64,000 bases of DNA from Agapetus fuscipes. Its lineage: Eukaryota > Arthropoda > Insecta > Trichoptera > Glossosomatidae. Both the position numbers and the translations under genes were made by a program. Positions 31,704 through 43,364 of this stretch are shown one piece after another. Location: the NCBI GenBank assembly GCA_951799405.1, contig CATOGX010000087.1:1-64000 (forward strand), read 5' to 3'. Position 1 is the first letter of the stretch, and every line of letters starts with the position of its first letter. The notes beneath the pieces are model-generated. The model made no database searches. It was not told the origin of the DNA and saw only the letters and a list, made by a program, of their open reading frames with translations.

Positions 31704-33800
31704 GTAAGTCCCCCTGCCCCGACCCCTTCCCTCTCACAGCCCACTTTCTCAGCCGCGTCTTGACCACATTCTGATCTTATTTTACTTTGGGTATGGCCGG
31801 CAAGCACAATAAATGGCTTGGCCATTGGGCCGCGCCAGAGACAAAGATCCAAGCCTTCCATCTATTTCCCTGCTTCTGGCGTGACTTCGTGGAAGTCATC
31901 CAGGCCAGGAGGGTGGGTGTCTTCTGATGGGGCACTCTTCCCTATGTGCCGGACAGTCTGGTTCTCCGCCCCACAGTCACACCCTGCAGATGGAGCTAAT
32001 CCCCATCTGTGGAGCAAGGAGTTGAAATGGCCTTGCTCGGTGCGGACTTCCTGATGGAAATGCCGAAGTATATGGGAATGTGATTGGCGAGCCAGCGCTT
32101 TACATCTTTGTTATTCCAGATGCCCATTAAGATATTTAATTTTCCCTTTATTTTAATAAAATCCTTTGGTTTTTTAGAGATTGACCATCAATGCATTTCT
32201 GGTTTGTTATTTTTAATTATTTAAATCATTTAAGTAAACTTTTATATATTGTAAAATCCACACACACTTCTTCATTTTGCATCTTATTCCTTGATATTTT
32301 CAGCATAATCGTTACAAAAGTTTATAAACATTTGAAAGTCATTTAAAACAGTAAAGTGAAGTATTTATTTTATTTATTTAACTGAGAGAAAAATACAAAC
32401 AAATCCTTAATTTTACAAAATAAAGAAATCAAAAATTCAAAAAAAAAAAATAATAGCATTATAAGGTGGACTTGTACACTTTACTTAAAAAAAAAGCTGA
32501 CACATTTTTGTGTAAAATTGAAAAGGCCATGCATCAAAGTGCATTTGTTGTACACAATAATATATATTTTCATTGCTTTTGTTGTAAAAATAAACCAAAA
32601 AAATATGTTGGGAAATGAAACTACAAAAATAATTTAAATCCAAATGTATACTTTATGACTTAAATAATAATTTTGTAAACAAGTTATGACCTCAGTTTTC
32701 TTGAAAACTTTGCCAAAGTATAAACGTAAACATAAATGAATAAAGTTTAAAAACAGAAAACTGGGATTATTGCTCATAACTAAAAGTCTGCCAACACGAT
32801 GTATGCCAGCTAATACTGTGGGATATAACTTCATAAACTATGATGATCTTGTGGTGTTAAATGATCAGCATTTAAGTGAACATAGATCCTGACTATGCGG
32901 AGCTTTAAACCAACAAAATCATTTAAATTTGTTTAAGTAACCCCCTAATACTGGCTGTTTCTGCTAATGGAGATAAATATAATAACAAATATATCCAAGG
33001 ACATTTAAATGGTTTAAAAGTTAATGTGCAAATGTGTATTAGACTAAATAATATAGTTAAGCTGTTAGAAGCCGAGTTGTTCCGCAATGTGTTAATTTTC
33101 ATAACCCACGAGTTTCCCTCGGTTGTAATGCGCCACCCAGCCACCTGGGCTGACCTCACAATTGTATCGCGGCATTCAACTGACATCTATGCTCTCATTA
33201 AAATAATGCACTGTTTATTTTTATTTTTTATTAAATGTAAGTTTTTAAAGACATTTTAAGGAAATGAATTCCCTATAGTAAACTGACGAGTGATGTGTCG
33301 TTAGAGGCGCCAGGTTCTCTCCGTGGTGAGCGAGCACATCTTAAATCATGCATAGACATTTGCAGGGTAGCAAACATAATACAAAAAAGAAATGAAAAAA
33401 AAATACTGTATGTTATAATAAGTTTAATCCACTCTTGTACTAAAAAGATTTTAAAATCACATATTTGTATGCTTAAATTCAAAAGTTAAAAGATAAATAG
33501 CTTAGTTCACCTAACTTATGAGATGAAATTATAATATAATATTGAAAAGCTTTTCTCTTTAAATTAATAATAATGGACATAAAATAAGTTTTGTGGTTTC
33601 TTGTTATTAATTGATTAAACATTGTGTGTAATGGTTTTTCTTCGTCAATAAATCATAGTGAAAGTAAAACACATTTTTTATTCCTCTCCTGATTGCAGCG
33701 TCTTCGCACAAAGCCTGAAATGTGTTCAAACAAAAATATCCTTGTGATTTTTCTGTCCCCAAACAATGACATACCAAGTACCTGAAAACATAAATAAAAA
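31704..33800. other. Downstream region, no gene recognised
   Basis: AT-rich; holds several AATAAA-like signals (for example near 32154) but no supported exon. Part is probably the 3' end of the KHDRBS transcription unit. Confidence 0.35.
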
Positions 33801-34103
33801 CAGTAATTTTGTCTGCCGATGTTCCATTCCCTCGAACGGGGGATCTTTTTCAAGGCTCAAAGCCACGGGGCACCTTTTCAAGGCTCCAAGCCACGGGGCA
33901 CCTTTTCAAGGCTCCAAGCCACGGGGCACGTTTTCAAGGCTCCAAGCCGCGGGGCACCTTTTCAAGGCTCCAAGCCACGGGGCACCTTTATATTCCGCTT
34001 GCTTTTGGCAACTGGCTAGTAGAGTATAGAGGTGCCCCGTCGCTTCGAGCCTTGAAAATGTTCCCCGCTCGAGGGAATGAAACGTTGGCAGACAAAATTA
34101 CTG
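33801..34103. mobile_element. Hairpin MITE with internal 28-bp minisatellite
   Basis: Ends CAGTAATTTTGTCTGCC and GGCAGACAAAATTACTG are inverted. The arms extend about 70 bases (through CATTCCCTCGA and GGGGCACC). The left arm continues into about five to six tandem copies of a 28-base unit (TTTTCAAGGCTCCAAGCC…) at 33846-33988. CAG…CTG ends suggest hAT; no clean target duplication. Confidence 0.7.
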
Positions 34104-34189
34104 CAAATGGAACATGGTCTAAGCCAAGAAAAAATGTCATCTAACACCTGACCATGAAAGTGAAGGTTAAAACTTAATAAAATAGAAAT

Positions 34190-34312
34190 AGGAGCATATC
34201 CTGCACCCTGCAACTTTTCCCGTCCTTCCCTGAAACAGGACATTGGCAAAGTGAACCATTTTCTACAGCATGAGTGTCAGCCACAGCCGCCCACCAACCT
34301 ATAAGTCAAGGA
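34190..34312 (-). repeat. Family A fragment
   Basis: Start-side half only, ending ATAAGTCAAGGAAC; an odd CACAGCCGCC interrupts it. Confidence 0.6.
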
Positions 34313-34371
34313 ACACGAGCCTGAAGCATTAACTACCTACTGCTACCTACTAGACTGCGGAGCGGTCGAGT

Positions 34372-34485
34372 TAGCGCTTACACATGTTGCATGTGTAATC
34401 GACTCTTCCTTAAACGAGGTGTCATTGGCAAAAGTTTATTTACAGCATGGCCGTTCAGCCTCATACCAACCTATTAGTCAAAGAA
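34372..34485 (-). repeat. Family A fragment, diverged
   Basis: Contains GTGTCATTGGCAAAAGTT and CTCATACCAACCTATTAGTC. Confidence 0.5.
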
Positions 34486-35170
34486 TTTCTATAATAAAAG
34501 TACTGGAAGAAAAGAAAGGAGAAACTGGAACACCATGGTAGATTATCTTGTGTCGATTCATCCCAATGAAGGAGTCCTCTCACGTATGGAACTTCGGCCA
34601 CATTTCGAGAAATGAGAAATACCTTCTTCTTCATCTTATCACACGGGGCTAGATTGAGGGGAGAAGATCGCCGAAAAATCTGCGACAATGATTCAGAAAA
34701 AGCACAAAGTCCGTGTGAGTTATAATTTTTTTCAAAAAATCAAGTCTTCAAATCGGTGAGATGGTTTATGTTGTATAACGAAAATCAAATGTAGACGTAG
34801 AGAATAACATAAAACTGCAACAATGGTTCACTTCAAATGATCCGTTGAAGTTTTAAGTACAAGCATTTTTTTGAGTGATAACTTCAACTGCCTATATCAG
34901 CGGTTCCCGAATGGTGTTCCGCGGAACCCTGGGGTTCCGTAGAAGGCTCTCAGGGGTTCCGCGAAAATATTCAAGGTTTCGATGTTTTTTTTCTAATTTA
35001 GATATAAATATGGTAATTTTATAAATGAACGTAATTATTATCTTAATTTAAAATACTGTATACCGAAATTCCGTTTAGTTTCCCTATCTATGTAGGTAGG
35101 TACCGCTCGCGAGGGTAAATACGAGTTGGCGACGGGTAGCAAGGTCTGGCGGACGCACGGGAAGACTGAT

Positions 35171-35342
35171 GGGGCGTCCACACGCTTGCCAACCATTCAC
35201 AAGTCAAGCGCACAGTGTGTCGTCTAGAACATGCTAGCTGGACAAAATGAGTCCATTAGACAAAATTTTGTCCAGCTAGCATGTTCTAGACGACACACTG
35301 TGCGCTTGACTTGTGAATGGTTGGCAAGCGTGTGGACGCCCC
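35171..35342. mobile_element. Perfect-hairpin MITE
   Basis: About 78-base arms (from GGGGCGTCCACACGCTTGCC to CTAGCTGGACAAAAT and back) are perfect inverted copies with a 16-base spacer, so practically the whole element is one hairpin. Inserted in the hAT remnant. Confidence 0.88.
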
Positions 35343-35359
35343 ATGACCGTATTCATAAT

Positions 35360-35834
35360 GGGGCTTCCACACGCTTGCGGCAAACGCCTTGAGTCAAGGG
35401 CTTGCAAGCGCTTGCAAGCTCTTGGAAAACCAAACAGGGTCATCCACACGCTTGTGCGTGCGTCTGTGTGTATTAGAATAAGCAAGCATGGCGGACGTCC
35501 AGCTTTTAGCTATAACATTTGGATAAACTTATTTTTATTTAAAAAAAAAAAACAAAACAAAAAGAGAGAAACTAAAAAGAAACGAATAATTCGGCAAAGA
35601 CGATGGTGGATGATCAAAATTCATAGAAACCGTACCGCACCAGAATGCGCGCGCACAAGTATGTGTGTGCCTGGCATGCGCATGCGTGAATTCCCTTTGA
35701 CTTGCGTCAAAAAACCGACTCTGGTCGGATCGGCGACAAGCTGAGCCAAGGCGGCTTAAGCCACGCCCCCAGCTGAGCCAAACGGCCGTCCACACGCTCG
35801 ACTTGGCCGAGGTTGGCAAGCGTGTGGAAGCCCC
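35360..35834. mobile_element. Related MITE (GGGGCTTCCACACGC ends)
   Basis: Ends GGGGCTTCCACACGCTTGC and GCAAGCGTGTGGAAGCCCC are inverted. The terminus resembles that of the neighbouring perfect hairpin, so the two belong to one group. ATT/AAT at both flanks is compatible with a short target duplication. No protein. Confidence 0.75.
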
Positions 35835-35839
35835 ATTAG

Positions 35840-36046
<207 letters not shown>

Positions 36047-36211
36047 TAAAGTCATTCATGACTACATGAAAAAACACAATATTGATTGGAACAAATGTAA
36101 AGATGTAGTATGCAGCGATGGAGCTGCAGCCATGATTGGAAAAGTAAAAGGAAAAGTGTAAATAATTAAAACTGTTGCGCCAAATTGTACTAGCAGTCAT
36201 TGCATTTTACA

Positions 36212-36704
36212 TAGTGTTGCCACCTTAGTTTTAGTAATGGGGCAATTGAAGAAGCTAAAAAGGGCTAGATCGGGCTAAAAGGAGCACAAAAAGAGTTGGT
36301 GTAAAAAAAGGCTAAAAAAACACCTGGACTAATGATTTCAATTACTTATGTATTTATTTTTTAGTTTGAATCACAATAATTTTTTTCAAAATTAGGTTCA
36401 ACAATTAAAAATATTAGTTATTTTACAAACTAAAATTAACAAATTTTCCGTTTAGAATCATTTAGTTGCCATAGATATGTTGCCTTAATCGACAAATGGT
36501 ATCTACCAAAAAAAAAACAATAATATGACAAAAATCACGAAAGTTCGATGTTAGCATTGGCGCAAAATTAAGATTTTCATACAATATTTTTAAGTACATG
36601 AAAAGGGCTAGATAGCCCCTTTCGGGCTAAATCATTAAACAACGAGTTCACCTACAGTAAAAAGAGCTAGATCTAGCCCCAAAAGGGCTAAGGTGGCAAC
36701 ACTG
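36212..36704. mobile_element. hAT MITE (CAGTGTTGCCACC family), copy 2
   Basis: Very similar to 6499-7003. The left end sits in the hAT transposase remnant; the right end joins the TTAA element at GGTCTTGG. The two flanks therefore do not form one target duplication, showing rearrangement at this copy. Confidence 0.85.
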
Positions 36705-38004
36705 GGTCTTGGTAATGGTTTGTGTATTTCCACTTTATTAATTCATTAGAACTTTGAAAAACATTAAATAAAAAAAAAACAAGTTTTTAGTTACTCGTAA
36801 GCGTAACTACAGATGTTATGGATATGTGAAGGTTCCAAGGAATTTTATGAAAAAAGTGGTCAATATAGTGCATACACGCAGAATTTCTTAGTAAATATTT
36901 AGTTTTTACATACTGTAAAATTGCGTTTCCTTTCTCGCAATTTCGCTTTCTTGATGACTAAAATTATTTTTTAGCGTAAAATCCGTAGGAAGTAGAATGT
37001 CGACCGATTATTTCTAAAATAGTAATAATAAATTTCTAAGTTAAGTATCAAAGTCTTAATCTAAATTAAAGTTGCAAAGATATATATCATTTCAGATTCA
37101 TATTAAATACATTCCCACAAGCACACACATAGAAGTTGAACATAAGCCCTGCAACTTTTGCCGACCTTCCCAGAAACAGGGGTGACATTAGCAAAGTTAA
37201 CCATCTTTGTACAGTATGGGTGGTCAGCTTCATACCAACCTATAAGTCAAGGAATGTATTATTAAGAAATTGTTGATTGCAAAAAATAATATTTTTGTAA
37301 AAATGTAACATGGAAAATCGTAAAATGTTCTCCCTTCGAAAATGTTGCATATCACTTGCCGACGAAACAAAGATATTTATGAGATAGTTTTAGCGAAAAA
37401 AAAAAAGTGCCGCAGGTCCCGCCTTCTGTGAGCGTTGGCGCTCGACTAAGGTTTACCCCGCGAATCTCGCATTTAAAAGCCATTTGTAAAATAATAATAA
37501 AAAATACATCTTGTGAAATAAAAAATTTGAAAAAAAATACAACTAAGCTCAAGATTATATTGTTCAATATTTGAAAATAATTGGGCACAAATAACCATTT
37601 TTTGAGATTTTATTCGAAGATACAATGTACACTTTTTTGTCCGTTTTTGCTTCTAGATTTTTTTTTTAATTCAGTTTTCTTCATCTGAATCACATTTTAA
37701 ATCACACTACGAACTAAAACAGGATATAAAGTATATTTGTAATTTTTTTTTAGATTTCAAAACACCACCAATTTACAGAAAAACTGGTTCAAAAATTGTA
37801 TGTTTTCCACTTACCGCAAGAAGGTGTTCGTAATTTTTATTTTTTCAAGTAATAAAAGCGTTTATAGACATATATTATTTGATGCATATTGCAAATGAAA
37901 TGTTTAACTAACACTTAAAGTTATCAAAAATTTATATTTGTCCATATTTATTGAAAAAAAACCACGTCAAAAACTGTGTTTTCGAGAAATTTCCTAGCAC
38001 CCTC
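36705..38004 (+). mobile_element. TTAA element, right half (split copy)
   Basis: Nearly identical to 52133-53430, ending GCACCCTC followed by TTAA (38005-38008). A reverse family A copy is embedded at about 37060-37255, as in the other copy. Confidence 0.9.
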
Positions 38005-38008
38005 TTAA

Positions 38009-38352
38009 TTATTTGCAATATAAATGGACACTGGCGCCTCTGTTATCCGTGTGCTTTTGCCACAAAGAAGAGGAAGACGATTAGGTACTGGCGCCTTGGT
38101 ATCCGTGAGACTTTGCCAAAAAGAAGAGGAAGTAGAAGTTTTTACAATAAAATTACAACAATAAATTCTTTCAAACTTTTGAGACAAATAACACGAAACA
38201 TGTTAGAAAAAAGTACCTCAAGGATAACAAATTGTAAAACTTATAATTGTGATGTTGTAAGAACAGTTAAAATTAAAGTTCACGAGGAAATAAAAATGAT
38301 TTTATGCACTTTTGGAACTTTTAAACAATATTTTTAGTCAATAGCTCCACTG
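38009..38352. other. Unassigned flank between TTAA half and MITE
   Basis: Open for over 100 codons on + but with no recognised protein motif; two imperfect repeats of a stretch with CTGGCGCC and TTTGCCA….AAGAAGAGGAAG occur. Confidence 0.35.
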
Positions 38353-38967
38353 ACCAGTGTTGCCTTTTTACTGCAGGTGAACTCGTTGTTTAATGATTTA
38401 GCCCGAAAAGGGCTATCTAGCCCTTTTCATTTACTTAAAAATATTGTACGAAAATCTGAAATTCCTAAGGACATAATTAAAAAATGTGGGAGTAATTTGA
38501 AATACACTTTCAAATTATCGAAAAATACCACAGATTTAAATGAGCCATCTACTTCTTCTGCTCCGCCAAAGATATTTTGGAGGATTCAGATGAAGACTTT
38601 GACTTTTGATTACTTGTTGGTATTTCCTGCTAAATTTTGTTGGTTTTTTTTTTGTTGATAGCAAGGTAAATAATTATGCTTTAAATTTTGAATCTGTTTA
38701 ATTTTGATTTGTTTTGGTTAATAGCTACTAAATGATTCTAAACGGAAAATTTGTTAATTTTAGTTTGTAAACTAACTAATATTTTTAATTTTTGACCCTA
38801 ATTTTGAAAAAAATTATTGTGATTCAAACTAAAAAACAAATAGGTACATAATTGAAATCATAAGTCCAGGTGTTTTTTTACACCAACTCTTTTTGTGCTC
38901 CTTTTAGCCCGATCTAGCCCTTTTTAGCTTCTTCAATTGCCCCCATTACTAAAACTAGGTGGCAACA
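38353..38967. mobile_element. hAT MITE (CAGTGTTGCCACC family), copy 3, reversed and longer
   Basis: Opposite orientation to copy 2, with extra internal sequence that may be leftover from a longer parent element. Its right end joins CCAAGACC, the inverse of the GGTCTTGG that follows copy 2. Confidence 0.8.
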
Positions 38968-40018
38968 CTGCCAAGACCCGTCACCAAAGTTCATCCAGCC
39001 CTACAGCAACTTGGTCTTGATTGAGAATCGACACTTTCTTTAGCGACGACCAAGCTCGCTGGGGGCTCTTGGGGTGTGATTTACACAAAAACAGCGCTCG
39101 CAAAAATCATCCTGATATTATTATTACTAAAAATATAATTTGCGAAACTATTGATTTATTGTTGAACATTTTTAGTTTTGATGTTGAAGGATGGAAAAGG
39201 TTGAGTCTATCTGACCGGCATAAAAAAATGGCTGCCAAAAAGTGTACTGCAAGCTACTATGAGTAATAACATAGAGGAGCGGAAACTAACGTGCTGATTT
39301 GATACATACTGCAGTTGTCATAAGAATAAAATTCTTCACAATCTGAGCTAAGAATAAGCGTAAAATTCGTAATGTGAGAGTTGTTTTAAATATTTTTGAA
39401 ATCAATTTCCTGTTTTCATAAGACACATTGGTCCAGTACACATGCAAAAATTGCTCATGTAAAATTAGCTTAATGGTCTCTACGGCAAACAAGAACAAAG
39501 GCAGCGACATGCTACCACTTGCGTTTCTCTCCTGTCACACGTTGCAGTGGTTATAATGAAATGAGTGATAAAGTTAAAATATGAAATATGAAATATTGCC
39601 ACGACTTTGGCGATCACAATATTTATAACGTGTGTTATCTGTCAACTCTAGTTATTTCCGGTCTAGTCGGCAGCCGTTATTTGAAATGGCACCAACATTC
39701 AAGATTTTTTTTTCGTTGTGCCGAGATTTTTGTACACATGGAAATGCAACTGTGAAGTTCTTTGTTATTTTTATTACTAATGAAATGCAACTGTGAAGTT
39801 CTTTGTTATTTTTATTACTAATGACCATTTTCGTAAGTAAGTTGAGACATATATATATATGTCTTTTTTGGTTAAAATAATTTCTAGTCCACAGATATTA
39901 TAAGTTAATATACGTACCTTTCAAAAACTACAAAATAAGAGCTCCGAGCGCGCGGCTGTGGCATAGATAGGTATTAAGCGAACGCAGATTTTAAAATTAA
40001 AAATATTCGAGAGCGCTC
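38968..40018 (-). mobile_element. TTAA element, left half (inverted, split copy)
   Basis: Reverse complement of 51073-52140, ending at GAGAGCGCTC followed by TTAA (40019-40022). A short extra duplication of the GAAATGCAACTGTGAAGTTC block is present near 39781. Confidence 0.9.
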
Positions 40019-40026
40019 TTAACTTA

Positions 40027-42046
40027 GGCTCAGTTTAGACACACGAAATTTTTTTGAATAAGTTTCGATAGTGACGTCAAGCAAGATGGCCGCTCTGCAG
40101 TGACAGATGCTGGCAATTTTGATATTATGATGATTTTTAAATAATGCTGCATGACCCGCTTATTTCGTAAGGCTCAGTTTAGACACACGCAATTTTTTTG
40201 AAAAAGTTTCGATAGTGACGTCAAGCAAGATGGCCGCTCCGCAGTGACAGTTGCTGGCAATTTTGATATTATGATGATTTTTAAAAAATGCCGCATGACC
40301 CGCTTATTTCGTAATGTTGGTCAGACTGAGTTCTCAGACATTTCCACTTCGGAGTTAAAATGTCTGAAAAGTCAAAGACAATAATGCTATGGACTCGACA
40401 ATTTTGGTAGGTATCTAAATGTTTTTGTTAATTTAAAACCCGAATACCTTTATTTTCTGTGAAAACTAAAAACAATTTGGAAAATATAAAATAATTGTTA
40501 ACCCCTTGAAAAGAAAAAGGAAGTAGGTAATAATTAAATTGAGTTTGTTCTTACTTTTGGATTAAAAACAATTTTATTTCACAACGGTGTTTTTTCCATT
40601 GCAACGTTTTAATTATGAAATGATTCCGTGAAACTTTTCACGGAAGAAACATGTTAATCAATTATTTTTATAAGTCGTAAATAATTTCAGTTGTAAGGGA
40701 AAATTAAATTTAATGTTGGTCTCGGCAAATAAGCGCCAAAAACAATGACACAATATAATGTGAACATAATATAAAATACCAATGCAATATTAATGACACA
40801 ATTGCAATATTGCATTCTGTTTCATAAAAATATTTTTGAGGTTAAGAACCCGTAATATATTTTCACAACTAACATTGGAATATTTAGCCAGTTTGTACAA
40901 CACCACGATGAATTTTAAATTATCTGTATGATTCTTTTTTTACCGACGCATAGTTAAACTTAACACGTAAAATAATTTAATTCCTACATTATTAATTTAA
41001 TCCCATTCGATGTTTGAATAAACTGCAACAGCTAAATGCCATTAGAAGAAAAAGATTCTGTTTTGTTCAAAAAATATTTTGTTCAAATGTGTGTGGAGAC
41101 GGAAAACCGATAGTTGCCGCTAAAAATCGCTGTCTGACGTCACTATCGAAACTTTTTCAAAAAAATTTCGTGTGTCTAAACTGAGCCTAATGTTGGTCAG
41201 ACTGAGTTGTCAGACATTTCCACTTCGGAGTTAAAATGTCTGAAAAGTCAAAGACAATAATGCTATGGACTCGACAATTTTGGTAGGTTTTTTTTTTTTT
41301 TGTTAATCTAAAACTCGAAAACCTTTATTTTCTGTGAAAACTACAAACAATTTGGAAAATATAAAATAATTGTTAACCCCTTGAAAAGAAAAAGGAAGTA
41401 GGTAATAATTAAATTGAGTTTGTTCTTACTTTTGGATTAAAAACAATTTTATTTCACAACGCTGTTTTTTCCATTGCAACGTTTTAATTATGAAATGATT
41501 CCGTGAAACTTTTCACGGAAGAAACATGTTAATCAACTATTTTTATTAGTCGTAAATAATTTTAGTCGTAAGGGAAGTTTTAAATTCAATGTTGGTCTTG
41601 GCAAATAAGCACCAAAAACAATGACACAATATAATGTTAGCAAAATATATAATACCAATGCAATATTAATGACACAATTGCAATATTGCATTCTGTTTCA
41701 TAAAAATAGTAATATATTTCCACAACTAACATTGGAATATTCTGCCAGTTTGTACAACGCCACGATGAATTTTAAATTATCTGTATGATTTTTTTTTTTA
41801 CTGGCGTATAGTTTAACTTAACACGTATTAAAATAATTTAATTCCTACATTATTTTAATCCCATTCAATGTTTGAATAAACCGCAACAGCTAAATGCCAT
41901 TAGAAGAAAAAGATTCTGTTTTGTTCAAAAAATATTTTGTTCAAATGTGTGTGGAGACGGAGAAACCGATAGTTGCCGCTAAAAATCGCTGTCTGACGTC
42001 ACTATCGAAACTTATTCAAAAAAATTTCGTGTGTCTAAACTGAGCC
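40027..42046. mobile_element. Harbinger-like MITE containing a copy of itself
   Basis: Outer element: ends GGCTCAGTTTAGACACACG and CGTGTGTCTAAACTGAGCC, flanked by TTA (40024-40026, 42047-42049). Inner element 40171-41187 has the same ends and is flanked by TAA (40168-40170, 41188-41190). It splits the outer copy into a 141-base head and an 856-base tail. TWA target duplications are typical of PIF/Harbinger. Non-coding. Confidence 0.85.
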
Positions 42047-42061
42047 TTATACACCTTTAAA

Positions 42062-42204
42062 ATGAAGTGCAATAAGTGTAGTAACGACATAAGCCCAAAA
42101 AAAACTCTGAAGTGCTCGAGGTGCTATAAGAGCTACCACCCGTCCTGCCAAGAGAAATCCTCTGAAACCATCAAGAAGATGACTGCAAGGACTCGCTCCC
42201 CTGC
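42062..42204 (+). pseudogene. LINE-A ORF1, first part (PHD finger)
   Basis: Starts at ATG 42062 and reads CNKC, CSRC and YHPSC, that is C-x2-C … C-x2-C … H-x2-C of a PHD-type zinc finger. The finger is completed only at 50261-50281 (WACNTC) on the other side of the 8-kb insertion; the reading frame continues across the two borders. ORF1 proteins with a PHD finger are known in CR1-type LINEs. This is the left end of the LINE that spans to about 60341. Confidence 0.8.
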
Positions 42205-42226
42205 AAAAAATTCTAGCTCAGTCTAG

Positions 42227-42809
42227 CTAGACTTTTTTTTGTATTTTCTGACTCCAGACTAGAACTTCCAAGAAGTTCGCAGAACGAGACAGCTATCGTC
42301 AGAAAAACAAATAATTGCATAGACATATTTGTGAGACATTTGAAGAAAAACTTAGATATCGTATTACCCGATGATGGAAGGTATTCCGAAAACGTTTGTA
42401 ACATACTCAAAAACAATAAAAGTGGAATAAAACAAAGTTTTTAATTTCTTTTATTTTTTAATTTTTTATTGAAAAATAATCAATTTTTTAAAATGAATTT
42501 CCACAGTGTTTCACAAAAATCTTTTCAAAATTTAGAACTCATGAGCTATCTGAGAATTAACATGATATTCCTAGATGTAGCGAGATGTTTCAAAGAGTGT
42601 ACGCCATAGACCAAACTAGATTACCAGAGGTTTCCTGAGACTTAAGGCTCTTAGTGAGAATTATGTAGATGTAGCTAGAAGCATGACTAAGTCACTAACG
42701 AGAAATACATAGATTGCGTAAGAATAACCCGGACACCATTGTGAAGATAGACTAGTACAGATTAACCGAGATTAAACCCGAAAATTAAATCTTAAACCCT
42801 ACCTAGATC
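42227..42809. other. Left arm of the foldback-like element
   Basis: No gene recognised. An open + frame from about 42240 to 42440 ends just after an AATAAA and could be the tail of a captured gene; CCTAGATG/CTAGATTA motifs follow. Confidence 0.3.
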
Positions 42810-43364
42810 AGGTGAGATTTATTTATTTATTTATTTATTTATTCATTCTTTAACGGCACATTGTGCCTTTTACATGTATACAAAAATAGAAATAAAATAC
42901 ATTACAGACATAACAGTATCAAAATAAAACAGATTCCTACAAAATAAAGCTTACAATAAGATTACTACAGAATAAAAGTAGAAGATATTTATGCAAAAAG
43001 TAAGAAGATGAAGAGAAAAACATAAGAGAGAAAAGAAAGAAGAAAAACATAAGAGCAATGAGCATATAGCATATAGAGCAATAAGAGCATGATCAAGTAA
43101 TAATATTAAAACTTAGGTAAAATAAAAGAACAACGCAACAGATGAGGGTAAACAAAAATTGAAATACATTGCAAAAAAGTTAACAAAATAAGTAGAAAAT
43201 AAAAAATAAAAACAAAGATAAAACAAAAAAAAAACAAAAAAGAAAAAGCAAGGTCTTATATTAAAGTAACAAAAATAAACTAGAAATTTGATAAAACTAG
43301 AGTAAACAATAGTACAGTACAATATTATAAGAGATGCAACTCTACAATAATTATTATGTACTTA

